From IMG/VR virus record IMGVR_UViG_3300042197_000642, positions 31,796-95,795 of that record: a stretch of DNA of 64,000 nucleotides; one strand, 5' to 3'. The notes under the pieces were generated by a model that saw nothing but the letters and a program-made list of their open reading frames with translations, was not told the origin of the DNA and ran no database searches. Source of the DNA: a virus. Of the stretch, positions 55,401 through 62,327 are shown piece after piece (the stretch's first letter is position 1; every line of letters starts with the position of its first letter). The position numbers and the translations under genes were made by a program.

Positions 55401-56221
55401 TACTGTTGGTATCTTAAGTAAGACCAAAGTCCTGTGAACTTTCGGTCTTGGGGCTTAAACCCAGCAGTTACTGCATGGTAAAGTTTAAACATATCTGGGC
55501 AAACAAGGTCTCCTTGTTGCCATTTATGCACAAGACGGTTATCTTCATCGTTGTAGACTTGATCTGTTATTTCCTGTAACAGAGTTCGATAAACATTATT
55601 TTCATCTTCTGTAGCAGGTCTTCCATCAAAAGAGGCTAACTCTATATTTTGTACTCTAATATGAGTCCTTAAGTCTGCTCTAATAGTAGGTGCTCCAGAC
55701 AACCAATGTGGTCTTACTATTTTTGTATCTGTTTTATTCCCATGTCTATCTCTATTTTTAAACACACATTTATTTAAAAAGTCTTGTTTTTCAGTAGATA
55801 AAGAAGAGTATAAATAGCAAGAGTCATAGAAGTAAGTTTTACCAGCCTCTTCTGAACATTTAAATATTAAGTTGTTCCAAGTTGAAAATATAATAGGTTC
55901 TGTAAAATAAGGATGTTCAACATGCCAACCTAAACCTATTTCATCTGGTCCTTTTTCTAAATGAAACCCATTAGTAGCGTGGTCTTCAGTGTACCTATAC
56001 TCTGTTTTTTCATCAGAGTTTGGATAAATGTACCCAGCATTTGTAACGGAAGAGAAGTAGTCACCTAAAGCAAATGAAAATATAGCTTGGTCTTCTTTGC
56101 TTAGGTTAGCCCCTCTAAATGCTACTACATGCTTATTTTCATACCCAGAAAAATGCAGAGGTATGCTGTCTAACATTTCTTCTAATGAAGATACGTAAAT
56201 TGGTTCGGTATAGTTTGCCAT
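55400..56221 (-). CDS. TauD/TfdA-like Fe(II)/2-oxoglutarate dioxygenase
   Basis: A 273-residue member of the TauD/clavaminate-synthase superfamily. Iron ligands H100 and E102 (GLGWHVEHPYF), distal H249 (LYHAVTAGF) and 2-oxoglutarate-binding R260 (PQDRKFTGLW). The HxE variant of the first motif is known from clavaminate synthase-type enzymes. Substrate unknown. Clustered with SpeD and other metabolic genes. Confidence 0.75.
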   Translation of the reverse strand: MANYTEPIYVSSLEEMLDSIPLHFSGYENKHVVAFRGANLSKEDQAIFSFALGDYFSSVTNAGYIYPNSDEKTEYRYTEDHATNGFHLEKGPDEIGLGWHVEHPYFTEPIIFSTWNNLIFKCSEEAGKTYFYDSCYLYSSLSTEKQDFLNKCVFKNRDRHGNKTDTKIVRPHWLSGAPTIRADLRTHIRVQNIELASFDGRPATEDENNVYRTLLQEITDQVYNDEDNRLVHKWQQGDLVCPDMFKLYHAVTAGFKPQDRKFTGLWSYLRYQQ

Positions 56222-56236
56222 GTGCTGCTCCTTTAG

Positions 56237-56527
56237 TTACTTTTCGTTCTCCCTTTTACCGGCACGGCGTTTGTTTTCTTTAGCCGTGTTCTTACCATGC
56301 TTCAATGCTCTTAGGTTACCTTTAGAGTCATTGTTGTGGTTGTTGTCCTTATGGTCAACATCCGTTCCTCGTGGTAGTTTTCCATTCTTTGATTCATAAT
56401 CGGCCCTAGCTTTATTCTTAGATGTAGTAACCCATTTACCGCCTACCTTTTTCTTGTAGACGTAGATTGGACGACCTCCATTCGCTTTGGAACCTTTGTA
56501 AGGGCCAAACTTCTTGGTCTCTGCCAT
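56237..56527 (-). CDS. HNH endonuclease
   Basis: A 96-residue HNH nuclease: DVDHKDNNHNNDSKGNLRAL then KHGKNT carries the H..N..N/H set ('vdHkdgn..nn...NL...t...N'). The N-terminus (GPYKGSKANGGRPIYVYKKK) is like an AP2-less DNA-binding lead. It may be a homing endonuclease or help packaging. Ends Lys/Arg-rich. Confidence 0.8.
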   Translation of the reverse strand: MAETKKFGPYKGSKANGGRPIYVYKKKVGGKWVTTSKNKARADYESKNGKLPRGTDVDHKDNNHNNDSKGNLRALKHGKNTAKENKRRAGKRENEK

Positions 56528-56619
56528 TATTGTCCTAACCTTATATACTTACAACCAACTCTTAAGTCATCTTCGTCAAGCCATTTGTCAAGATACCCTG
56601 CTTCAGAAGCGACTTCCAT
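56527..56619 (-). CDS. Possible 30-aa peptide
   Basis: MEVASEAGYLDKWLDEDDLR then VGCKYIRLGQ; ATG 56619, TAA overlapping the HNH start (TAATG). Coupling supports translation but length is marginal. Confidence 0.35.
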   Translation of the reverse strand: MEVASEAGYLDKWLDEDDLRVGCKYIRLGQ

Positions 56620-56621
56620 TA

Positions 56622-56786
56622 CTACTTCTTTTTCTTCTTTGCTGCGTTCATATTGTCAATTAGATTTGGATATGGACGCCCTGCCGCTTTAGCTCTTGCT
56701 TTAGCTGCAGCTTTCTTCTTTGGTGATAACTTCTTATCCTTACCTGTTGGATCTTTCTTTTCCCATACTGGTTTATCTTTTGCCAT
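56622..56786 (-). CDS. Small Lys-rich phage protein, 54 aa
   Basis: Begins MAKDKPVWEKKDPTGKDKKL, then basic Ala/Lys and the motif AAGRPYPNLIDNMNAAKKKKK, which I have seen in small proteins of aquatic phages. TAATG coupled to the upstream Arr-like gene. Probably a nucleic-acid-binding or internal protein. Confidence 0.55.
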   Translation of the reverse strand: MAKDKPVWEKKDPTGKDKKLSPKKKAAAKARAKAAGRPYPNLIDNMNAAKKKKK

Positions 56787-57082
56787 TATTCAACCTTTCT
56801 AAAGTCGTGCACAGCATCTACTGTAAATCCATGCGGGCTTTCAAAATGCATTTCTCCCTTTTTAGTACCATCTTGTTGTATAACATCATCAGGTTTAATA
56901 GCAGAAACTCTATATATCTTTACAGGAGCTTTTGGGTTTACTCCAATAGGAAGTTTGGTTTTACCGTACATTGCGGCTTGTTCTGGGTCGTTAGTAGCCC
57001 AAGCAGGTCCAGTAACTAGCCTATCTCCTAAAGAAGCTCTGGTACCGTGATAAAGTTCAAACTGATTTTCACTTGGATCCAT
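56786..57082 (-). CDS. Arr-like mono-ADP-ribosyltransferase
   Basis: Start set at ATG 57082, overlapping the upstream stop (TAATG); 98 residues. ELYHGTRASLGDRLVTGP matches the NAD-binding start of rifampin ADP-ribosyltransferase (Arr) family (YHGT.A.L..G..l.pG). It is followed by WATNDPEQAAMYG and VKIYRVSAIKPDDV, both in the Arr order. The C-terminal R/H contacts of Arr are only partly seen. Likely transfers ADP-ribose to a host protein or nucleic acid; true activity on rifampin not implied. Confidence 0.65.
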   Translation of the reverse strand: MDPSENQFELYHGTRASLGDRLVTGPAWATNDPEQAAMYGKTKLPIGVNPKAPVKIYRVSAIKPDDVIQQDGTKKGEMHFESPHGFTVDAVHDFRKVE

Positions 57083-57339
57083 TAGCAATCCCACTTTCTA
57101 AGCGCAAGCGCCTTACGTGTTGGTTTTCCATTCTTTTCCATTGGTCCAGGCATTCCACCCATACGTGCACAAAATGATTTACGACGAGATGCTGCTTTAG
57201 GAGACTTCTTTGCTTGTTTTGCAGAAACAGGTGGTTTTAAATTATGACCTTGTGCTTTTGCACTTGCACGGCCTTTAGCGTTTAATCCGCCCTCAGGGTT
57301 CTTACCTTCTTTGCGTTGCCACGCTGGTGATTTAGCCAT
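57082..57339 (-). CDS. DUF6321-like small basic protein
   Basis: An 85-residue protein with the conserved sequence type SPAWQRKEGKNPEGGLNAKG, RASAKAQGHNLKPPV, RRKSFCARMGGMPGP and PTRKALALRKWDC. I recall this family as DUF6321, widespread in aquatic phages, function unknown. Highly basic; perhaps a virion or nucleic-acid-binding protein. Confidence 0.7.
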   Translation of the reverse strand: MAKSPAWQRKEGKNPEGGLNAKGRASAKAQGHNLKPPVSAKQAKKSPKAASRRKSFCARMGGMPGPMEKNGKPTRKALALRKWDC

Positions 57340-57536
57340 TAGTGTGGGTTCTCCTTATGCCAATCTTTAACAGCTTTAATACCCTGTTTAACGGTCTTAG
57401 AGCCGCCTTTTTTAGTTAAGTTAATTTTATCGTATTTACCGGCTTTTGCCTTTGCTTCGTGGTCAACAATAATGTTGCCCTTTTTGTTCTTTTTTACGGT
57501 GTGTTTTACACCTTTAACTTTAATAGTTTTAGCCAT
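57339..57536 (-). CDS. Small basic protein, 65 aa
   Basis: Lys-rich beta/alpha protein (KTIKVKGVKHTVKKNKKGNI, then GIKAVKDWHKENPH). Both ends touch neighbours (TAATG overlap). Unknown; DNA-binding suggested by composition only. Confidence 0.5.
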   Translation of the reverse strand: MAKTIKVKGVKHTVKKNKKGNIIVDHEAKAKAGKYDKINLTKKGGSKTVKQGIKAVKDWHKENPH

Positions 57537-57673
57537 TATTTAGCAGCTTTCTTACCAGATGGAGGCCAGGTATCAAGAACTTCTCTTATTTTTCCATTTT
57601 TACCTAAGCGAACTATTTTTTTGTCTTTAATTTGAATAGGGTTAAATCCATCATGACGTATACGCTTAGACAT
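57536..57673 (-). CDS. Small basic protein, 45 aa
   Basis: ATG 57673 to TAA 57536; MSKRIRHDGFNPIQIKDKKI then NGKIREVLDTWPPSGKKAAK. It overlaps the SpeD gene's end by 8 bases and the next start by TAATG. Unknown. Confidence 0.5.
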   Translation of the reverse strand: MSKRIRHDGFNPIQIKDKKIVRLGKNGKIREVLDTWPPSGKKAAK

Positions 57674-58064
57674 AAGTTAGACCGTCCTCACTAGAGGTTT
57701 CTTTAACAAAACCTTTTTCTCTATCAAATAGAACATAGTCTATATCGATTACATTGAACGTTTCATAAAACATAGCAATAACAGCTTGTAAGTTAAGTCT
57801 ACCGCAAGTATATAAATCAAATTGGATTAATCCAGGATCTTCTTCATCCCAGATGTGAAAAGCAATATGACTAGTTTCTATCATTACGATAGCCGTTAAT
57901 CCACGATTACCTGGTTTATCAACATATGAAGCAAATGGACCTTTGATAATTTTCATATCAATGTTCTCAACAAGACGTGTTAAAAACCCAATTCCTTCTT
58001 CTTCAGAATTAATAGGATTTTTTACTCTAGCATTAACTAATAAATGCTTATGATAAAGAGTCAT
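57666..58064 (-). CDS. speD: S-adenosylmethionine decarboxylase (SpeD-like)
   Basis: A 132-residue AdoMet decarboxylase homologue. It has the pyruvoyl-forming serine S65 in TAIVMIETSHIAFHIW, with H66 and H70, and C87 in QFDLYTCGRL, matching the bacterial SpeD active site (E-S-H...H...C). The residue before the serine is Thr rather than Glu, and auto-cleavage may be affected. It makes the aminopropyl donor for spermidine/spermine. Known as an auxiliary metabolic gene in cyanophages. Confidence 0.8.
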   Translation of the reverse strand: MTLYHKHLLVNARVKNPINSEEEGIGFLTRLVENIDMKIIKGPFASYVDKPGNRGLTAIVMIETSHIAFHIWDEEDPGLIQFDLYTCGRLNLQAVIAMFYETFNVIDIDYVLFDREKGFVKETSSEDGLTYV

Positions 58065-58231
58065 CGTTCTGGCGTCCTAACTGCTCGATTAATTGCATCC
58101 GATGCTTGTTCAGCAACGTTGTATCTTTGGACGCTCATTCGAGGGCCGCTATACAGACCTAAATTTATCATACGAAACTGACGATTAATAGGTTGTTTAG
58201 AGTCTTGTTTTACTCGTTTCTTATTTGCCAT
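58061..58231 (-). CDS. Small basic protein, 56 aa
   Basis: MANKKRVKQDSKQPINRQFR, then LYSGPRMSVQRYNVAEQASD and RAVRTPER. ATGA overlap with speD and overlaps the next gene by 11 bases, so probably translated. Unknown. Confidence 0.5.
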   Translation of the reverse strand: MANKKRVKQDSKQPINRQFRMINLGLYSGPRMSVQRYNVAEQASDAINRAVRTPER

Positions 58232-58418
58232 CTGGGTTAGGAAACTTTCCGCTATTTCCTAAAGCGATAGCTTCATCAGCATGTTGACGAAATTCAGGTG
58301 TCTCTATTTCAGTGCTTTTAAACTGGCGACCTGCAATGCCTTTTTGCACAGGACCAAAAGGAGATTTTTTAGCCATCTTCTTTACTTGTGCTTCTGTGAA
58401 GCCTATAACTTTACCCAT
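58221..58418 (-). CDS. Small hypothetical protein, 65 aa
   Basis: MGKVIGFTEAQVKKMAKKSP, then GRQFKSTEIETPEFRQHADE. Basic start and acidic end. Unknown; part of the small-gene chain. Confidence 0.45.
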   Translation of the reverse strand: MGKVIGFTEAQVKKMAKKSPFGPVQKGIAGRQFKSTEIETPEFRQHADEAIALGNSGKFPNPDGK

Positions 58419-58429
58419 GAATATATTAT

Positions 58430-58690
58430 CTACTCTAGCTCTGGTTTATCGAAGGCTGAACTAGAATAGTATTCTTTATATGCAGTTGATAGTAGTGGAA
58501 CAATTTGAGAGATTTTTGTTGGGTGGTGGTCTGTAAAGTGGTCTATCCAACCTTTAATATGTGCAATACGGGGCGCACAGCCGTTATTAACATCCCTCTT
58601 GCATAGACGTGCAATATCGCCTACATCGTTTTGTTCATCGGTTTGACCAAACAACCAGGTAGTGAATAGCATGGTAGAAGGGTAAGACAT
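58430..58690 (-). CDS. Small helical protein (YozE SAM-like pattern)
   Basis: An 86-residue protein with FTTWLFGQTDEQNDVGDIAR and PRIAHIKGWIDHFTDHHP, which resembles YozE-type SAM-like helix bundles ('F..WL..q....d.vGDla.....D......i..yi.h'). Likely protein or DNA interaction. The last residues are acidic. Confidence 0.5.
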   Translation of the reverse strand: MSYPSTMLFTTWLFGQTDEQNDVGDIARLCKRDVNNGCAPRIAHIKGWIDHFTDHHPTKISQIVPLLSTAYKEYYSSSAFDKPELE

Positions 58691-58705
58691 CTTTAAAGTA
58701 ATGTC

Positions 58706-59332
58706 TTAATCTACTTTAATAAGATCTTTGTTACTGTTGTAGTACTCATCATGGAACTCTGGAACCACGACCTTAGAAGGAGTGTGGTGCCAGAAAGAAG
58801 ACAAGGTATACCTAATGGTTTTTTTAATTTCGGTTACCCCATGTTCATGAATCTCATCTCCTGGGTGAACGGCTAACATGCCAGCTTTAGGAGTTATGTA
58901 GTGATTAAACTTTGGATAGTAAGTTTGACCCCCTTCATAATCATCATTTAAATAGATTATCACTCCATATTTACGATGTGAGTTCCAAGAGTTTTCTTCC
59001 CCTAGACCCTTCATATCATCCCAGTGTGTAGGTTGAGATAGACCTACAGGCCACCTAACTAGATCTATGCTGTCTGGAAATGTAGGTAAATCTAGATCAT
59101 ATTGAGATACAAGTTTTTTTCTTATTCTAGGAAATATTTCATGCCTTATTAAGGAGTAAGCAGGTTTACTTACTAAACTTAATTGAGGAAGGTGTATTAC
59201 ACGTCCCTGCCAGAAAGGATGAGTATTCTCTAAATTCCACTGCTCTTCAGTTATAGATATAGCAGCATTAACTAATACGTAGGTTTCATCCTTAGATAAG
59301 AAGTCCTCTACAGTGGAGGCTTTAAACTCCAT
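58706..59332 (-). CDS. 2-oxoglutarate/Fe(II)-dependent oxygenase (P4H-like)
   Basis: A 208-residue P4H-type oxygenase: H103 and D105 (QPTHWDDMKG), strand VIIYLNDDYEGGQTYYPKF, distal H162 or H164 (GDEIHEHGV) and R174 (KTIRYTLSSFW). Related to the 47449-48084 enzyme in layout. Target unknown; could modify virion, host protein or nucleic acid. RBS AGGTAG just before ATG. Confidence 0.8.
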   Translation of the reverse strand: MEFKASTVEDFLSKDETYVLVNAAISITEEQWNLENTHPFWQGRVIHLPQLSLVSKPAYSLIRHEIFPRIRKKLVSQYDLDLPTFPDSIDLVRWPVGLSQPTHWDDMKGLGEENSWNSHRKYGVIIYLNDDYEGGQTYYPKFNHYITPKAGMLAVHPGDEIHEHGVTEIKKTIRYTLSSFWHHTPSKVVVPEFHDEYYNSNKDLIKVD

Positions 59333-59334
59333 GT

Positions 59335-59472
59335 CTACCTACAAGATGAGCAGTAGTTGTTAACCCGTATCTCTAAGGTAGTAACGCTAAATGTTCTAGC
59401 ACAATGAGCACATGTCACCATTACTAGTTTATTTCTAGACTTTACAATACCTCGTAATTTTGTTAAATTCAC
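59335..59472 (-). CDS. Small zinc-ribbon protein, 45 aa
   Basis: GTG start at 59472 (an internal ATG at 59421 is an alternative). The peptide has TCAHCARTF and YCSSCR, two CxxC pairs 17 residues apart, forming a zinc ribbon. Stop is 2 bases before the oxygenase ATG. Probably regulatory. Confidence 0.5.
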   Translation of the reverse strand: MNLTKLRGIVKSRNKLVMVTCAHCARTFSVTTLEIRVNNYCSSCR

Positions 59473-59513
59473 GGCGCAAGCTTATCAGATCCCGTCCGAT
59501 AGAGCAATAGGGG

Positions 59514-59690
59514 CTATCGTTTTAACCCTAGTCTAGTAGATATGAATTTAAAGGGAATCATTACTAAGCTCTTACCGCGCCAGGCAACCTCTACCACCAA
59601 ATAGCTCTTCTTTCCAATACCAGTCCATCTATAGTACCTAAAGATGCCAGTACGTCTATTGTGCTTTTCTACTATCGCTTCGATGTCCAT
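59514..59690 (-). CDS. Small basic protein, first gene of the minus-strand arm
   Basis: ATG 59690 to TAG 59514, 58 residues: MDIEAIVEKHNRRTGIFRYY, then YLVVEVAWRGKSLVMIPFKF. Beta-rich and basic, with weak GGTGG upstream. It fills most of the gap before the divergent promoter region. Unknown function; beta-barrel nucleic-acid binding is conceivable. Confidence 0.55.
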   Translation of the reverse strand: MDIEAIVEKHNRRTGIFRYYRWTGIGKKSYLVVEVAWRGKSLVMIPFKFISTRLGLKR

Positions 59691-59701
59691 CCCACCATTC
59701 T

Positions 59702-59730
59702 AGGCTACTGCCTCACTTTTTCACACTCAA
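59702..59730 (-). promoter_or_regulatory. Candidate divergent minus-strand promoter
   Basis: Read on the minus strand: TTGAGT (59730-59725), 17 bases, TAGCCT (59707-59702), ahead of the 59690 gene. Moderate match only. Confidence 0.35.
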
Positions 59731-59798
59731 TGATGGTTGTCGCCTGCCGCCCACGCGGTCGGGCGTGTCGTTTAACCCCTACCCCCTCTCACAGGTAT

Positions 59799-59836
59799 GT
59801 CCTATCCTTTACATGAGGAGTGCTTGCGCCTATACT
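59799..59836 (+). promoter_or_regulatory. Early-type promoter 1 with GTCCTATCCTT element
   Basis: GTCCTATCC overlaps a -35 TTTACA (59808-59813), 17 bases, then -10 TATACT (59831-59836), 43 bases before the first plus-strand ATG. The same upstream element GTCCTAYCCTT occurs at 60999, 62290 and 63663. CTCTCACAG lies just upstream, as at the other copies. Confidence 0.75.
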
Positions 59837-59878
59837 CTTACCATTCACCTAATCGGGTGGATATATAGGGGGTTATAT

Positions 59879-59992
59879 ATGATTACTAAGACATGCGAGT
59901 ATTGCTTCACCAATACCGCTTATGTATCTAAACAAGGCATACCTGCTATGTGCGATAGTTGCATCGCTAAGAATTGGCAGGTGGCACGATGA
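59879..59992 (+). CDS. Zinc-finger mini-protein, 37 aa
   Basis: Start set at ATG 59879 after AGGGGGTTATAT; the longer frame to 59765 crosses the promoter. MITKTCEYCFTNTAYVSKQG and CDSCIAKNW give two CxxC pairs (zinc ribbon). ATGA overlap with the next gene. First gene of the right-arm operon, probably regulatory. Confidence 0.65.
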   Translation: MITKTCEYCFTNTAYVSKQGIPAMCDSCIAKNWQVAR

Positions 59993-60171
59993 ACACCACT
60001 TTTACCATTCCACAGGTGGGAGATGTTATTACCACACAGCGCAACGGACTGACTGGAATAGTTAAAGAAGTTGTGGCTAATAGGACTGGCACTTACCGCA
60101 TTAGATACCAACACCCTACACAGGGCATGCTATGGACTACCTATGACCCACGCAAGGAGGTAAAGGCATGA
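59989..60171 (+). CDS. Small beta-barrel-like protein, 60 aa
   Basis: Start at ATG 59989 (ATGA overlap). FTIPQVGDVITTQRNGLTGI, VKEVVANRTGTYRIRYQ and LWTTYDPR suggest a small SH3-like/KOW-type barrel. It may bind nucleic acid or protein. Unknown. Confidence 0.6.
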   Translation: MNTTFTIPQVGDVITTQRNGLTGIVKEVVANRTGTYRIRYQHPTQGMLWTTYDPRKEVKA

Positions 60172-60446
60172 TGACTAGAAAGGACTTTCAGGCGATTGCT
60201 TCTATCCTTAAAACACCGCTTGAGTCTATCCGCAAGGCTAAACTCTATAACGACCTAGAGGATAAAGACCGCTCTTATCGTGATTGGTTAGATGGGCGAG
60301 GCATGATGATATATGAGTTAGTAGCTGAGTTCAGTTATTACTTTGAGCAAGTAAACCCTGCTTTCGATAGAGCGCGGTTTTATAAAGAATGTGGCATTGA
60401 GCCAAACTTTAAGGTAAACTCAGACAAACTACAGGGGGTAAAGTAA
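60168..60446 (+). CDS. Hypothetical protein, 92 aa
   Basis: An all-helical-looking protein (MTRKDFQAIASILKTPLESI; MIYELVAEFSYYFEQVNPAF, then FDRARFYKECGI). The pattern 'F...A..l........r.......la..f...Np.FD..rF...cg' is common in small actinophage and plasmid proteins of unknown function. ATGA overlap upstream, TAATG downstream. Confidence 0.65.
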   Translation: MMTRKDFQAIASILKTPLESIRKAKLYNDLEDKDRSYRDWLDGRGMMIYELVAEFSYYFEQVNPAFDRARFYKECGIEPNFKVNSDKLQGVK

Positions 60447-60625
60447 TGATGTTTTACAATGGCTTTAATCTGATGATAGACCTAATTATCGTGGGTCTAG
60501 CAGGATTAGCATGTAGGCACTACTGGCTCAGGGGTTATGGCGCTGGACAGTATGACCTTCAGGAACACTGGGATAATAAAGCCGATTACTGGCTGGCACA
60601 GGAGCGCGAACATGAAAACAATTAA
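60446..60625 (+). CDS. Small membrane protein, 59 aa
   Basis: ATG 60446 overlaps the upstream TAA. One membrane span (LMIDLIIVGLAGLACRHYWL), then an acidic/aromatic tail (DLQEHWDNKADYWLAQERE). Overlaps the next gene by 14 bases. Unknown. Confidence 0.55.
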   Translation: MMFYNGFNLMIDLIIVGLAGLACRHYWLRGYGAGQYDLQEHWDNKADYWLAQEREHENN

Positions 60626-60794
60626 CGCCAAGAAACTCAATGACCGCATGCTCAATGAATACATGAAAGATAAAGACCGCAGGTTTTGTCAGGACTGCCG
60701 AGTTCTAACAGATGTGTTAGATATGTGGGTTCAGTATTATGTCAATGGTCTTTACGGATACACATGTAATGACTGCGCCAAGCCTAAGACTTAG
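60612..60794 (+). CDS. Small zinc-binding protein, 60 aa
   Basis: Start at ATG 60612 after CAGGAG. CQDC (RRFCQDCRVL) and CNDC (YTCNDCAKP) form a zinc ribbon; between them lies an aromatic beta hairpin (DMWVQYYVNGLYGY). Last gene of the first right-arm operon. Confidence 0.65.
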   Translation: MKTINAKKLNDRMLNEYMKDKDRRFCQDCRVLTDVLDMWVQYYVNGLYGYTCNDCAKPKT

Positions 60795-60810
60795 CCCCCG
60801 CTAAGAAGGG

Positions 60811-60840
60811 GAGCGGGTCTTGACTTTTATTCACCCGCTC
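60811..60840 (+). other. Hairpin GAGCGGGT/ACCCGCTC
   Basis: An 8-bp stem with a 14-base loop just downstream of the zinc-protein gene; followed by TTCTATTCG. May act with the next hairpin in termination. Confidence 0.5.
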
Positions 60841-60852
60841 TTCTATTCGAGT

Positions 60853-60890
60853 TCCCGCGTTGCCTCCTATCGGCGCGGGAGCTTTTGTTT
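60853..60890 (+). terminator. Intrinsic terminator of first right-arm operon
   Basis: TCCCGCG / CGCGGGA stem followed by GCTTTTGTTT. It lies immediately before the first inverted 11-mer pair. Confidence 0.65.
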
Positions 60891-60948
60891 GTGTCGGGGT
60901 GGCTGGGTGGGGTGGGGGGCCGTGCAGCTAAGTGGCTCCAACACAAAC
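60887..60948. repeat. Inverted 11-mer pair 1 (GTTTGTGTYGG ... CCAACACAAAC)
   Basis: Left arm 60887-60897 is GTTTGTGTCGG (one base off), right arm 60938-60948 is CCAACACAAAC, spacer 40 bases, G-rich. It lies between terminator and promoter, as do pairs 2 and 3. Confidence 0.75.
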
Positions 60949-60998
60949 TCCCCCCGCGCTCGGGCGTGTCGTCCGGGATTGCCAGGGCTCACAGATTC

Positions 60999-61036
60999 GT
61001 CCTACCCTTGAGAGTTGAGAGTGCTAGGCATATTAT
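60999..61036 (+). promoter_or_regulatory. Early-type promoter 2 with GTCCTACCCTTG element
   Basis: GTCCTACCCTTG at 60999-61010; -35 TTGAGA (61008-61013), 17 bases, -10 TATTAT (61031-61036); 28 bases before the DUF932 ATG. GCTCACAG lies just upstream, as in promoter 1. Confidence 0.75.
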
Positions 61037-61064
61037 TAGCGCACCTACTACGAAGGGGGTTAAA

Positions 61065-62063
61065 ATGGCTCACAACTTAGAGAGATTCGGCTCTGATGTT
61101 GCTTTTGCTACGCGGGAGATTCCCGCATGGCATGGGCTAGGGCAAGTGTTCTCAGGTGAGGTATCTACATCTGAAATGCTAAGCCTTGCACACTTAAACG
61201 GATGGAATGTTCGTTTATCTCCACTATCTACAAGCGCACCAAGCGCTAAACCTTATTTTGAGGTTATCCGCACTAATCCATCAACTAACGCCGATGAGGT
61301 ATTGGCTGTAGTTGGTGACCGCTATCGTGTATTGCAGAATGAAGAATTGTTTCAATTCGGCGATGCAATTCTAGATGGTGGCGCACAATGGGAAACCGCA
61401 GGCTCAATTAAAAAGGGCACTACTGTATTCGGCTCATTACTTATCAATAGAGAATTCACCCTTGACCCACAAGGCGCAAGCGATACAACTAAAACTTATC
61501 TGCTAGTGAACTCTTCACATGATGGTTCTTGCTCCGTGCGTGCTAGTGTTACGCCTGTTAGAGTTGTTTGCCAGAATACGCTTAATCTAGCATTACGCTC
61601 TGTTAAGCAATCATTCACAATTCGCCACACCACTAACCTAACCCAGCGTGCAAGCCAAGCACGCCAAGCGCTAGGCTTAACATTCTCATACATGGATGAA
61701 TTCGAGGTATTAGCGGGTCAATTATTCGAGGCTAAAGTTAGCCAAGATGACTTTCGCAAGATGTTAGATGTCGTTTATCCAATCGACATTGCTAATGCTA
61801 AGCAATCTCAGATAACCAAGCGCGATAACAAGATCGATTTCTTGATGGCGCTATGGCTAAACTCTCCTACTATGGAGACAATCAAGGGCACCGCGTGGGG
61901 CGCACTTAACGCAATCACTGAGCGTTTGGATTACTTCCGCGATTCCCGCACATCTTCAAATGGCACTGAAGGTATTCAATCCGCAGCAAGCGGTTTCGAA
62001 CCAGCGATGAACGCTGAAAAAGCGCGGGTGTTAAATATCATCCGAGACAAGGTAGGTGTCTAA
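61065..62063 (+). CDS. DUF932/TIGR03299-family phage protein
   Basis: Start set at ATG 61065 after CGAAGGGGG; the longer frame crosses the repeat and promoter. A 332-residue protein with the family opening ERFGSDVAFATREIPAWHGL, FGDAILDGGAQWETAGSIKK in the centre, and VRVVCQNTLNLALRSVKQSF followed by IRHTTNLTQRASQARQALGL. This family is common in actinophages and plasmids and its role is unknown, perhaps DNA-related. It is a one-gene operon with its own promoter and terminator. Confidence 0.88.
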   Translation: MAHNLERFGSDVAFATREIPAWHGLGQVFSGEVSTSEMLSLAHLNGWNVRLSPLSTSAPSAKPYFEVIRTNPSTNADEVLAVVGDRYRVLQNEELFQFGDAILDGGAQWETAGSIKKGTTVFGSLLINREFTLDPQGASDTTKTYLLVNSSHDGSCSVRASVTPVRVVCQNTLNLALRSVKQSFTIRHTTNLTQRASQARQALGLTFSYMDEFEVLAGQLFEAKVSQDDFRKMLDVVYPIDIANAKQSQITKRDNKIDFLMALWLNSPTMETIKGTAWGALNAITERLDYFRDSRTSSNGTEGIQSAASGFEPAMNAEKARVLNIIRDKVGV

Positions 62064-62079
62064 CCTACAAAGCTTCAAA

Positions 62080-62106
62080 GCCTCCGCAGCCAGCGGGGGC
62101 TTTTTT
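62080..62106 (+). terminator. Intrinsic terminator
   Basis: GCCTCCGC / GCGGGGGC stem (one G-T pair), loop AGCCA, then six T. It ends the DUF932 transcript. The 62064-62359 gap otherwise holds only repeat pair 2 and promoter 3. Confidence 0.88.
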
Positions 62107-62121
62107 GCTTTATCCCGAATT

Positions 62122-62208
62122 GTTTGTGTTGGTGTCTTGGTTTTTGGTGGTTCCTTGGAATCTTGGATGGCGCAATGCAATGGAGCCAGTAAAGATTCCA
62201 ACACAAAC
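62122..62208. repeat. Inverted 11-mer pair 2
   Basis: GTTTGTGTTGG at 62122-62132 and CCAACACAAAC at 62198-62208, both exact, spacer 65 bases. Lies right after a terminator and before promoter 3. Confidence 0.8.
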
Positions 62209-62289
62209 ATTGGCTAATCTGATAGTCCCATTTGATTGTAGGAGAGAGAGTGCCGGCGCCTGGATCCAGATCTGACAGCTCTCAGCTGC

Positions 62290-62327
62290 GTCCTACCCTT
62301 GACTTTGAGAGTATTGAAGAGTTTAAT
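62290..62327 (+). promoter_or_regulatory. Early-type promoter 3 with GTCCTACCCTTG element
   Basis: GTCCTACCCTTG 62290-62301; -35 TTGACT (62299-62304), 17 bases, -10 TTTAAT (62322-62327). Upstream AGCTCTCAG (62266-62284 region) and GAGAGAGTGC are shared with promoter 4. Confidence 0.75.

Noticed and set aside
56237-56527. HNH gene as an intron or intein-borne homing element
   Set aside because: It sits in a run of coupled small genes with normal stop/start overlap and does not interrupt any gene.
59765-59878. N-terminal extension of the first right-arm zinc protein
   Set aside because: It spans promoter 1; the ATG at 59879 has AGGGGG upstream and gives a compact zinc ribbon.
60885-61064. N-terminal extension of the DUF932 protein by 60 residues
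   Set aside because: It crosses repeat pair 1 and promoter 2; the ATG at 61065 has a strong ribosome site and matches the family start.
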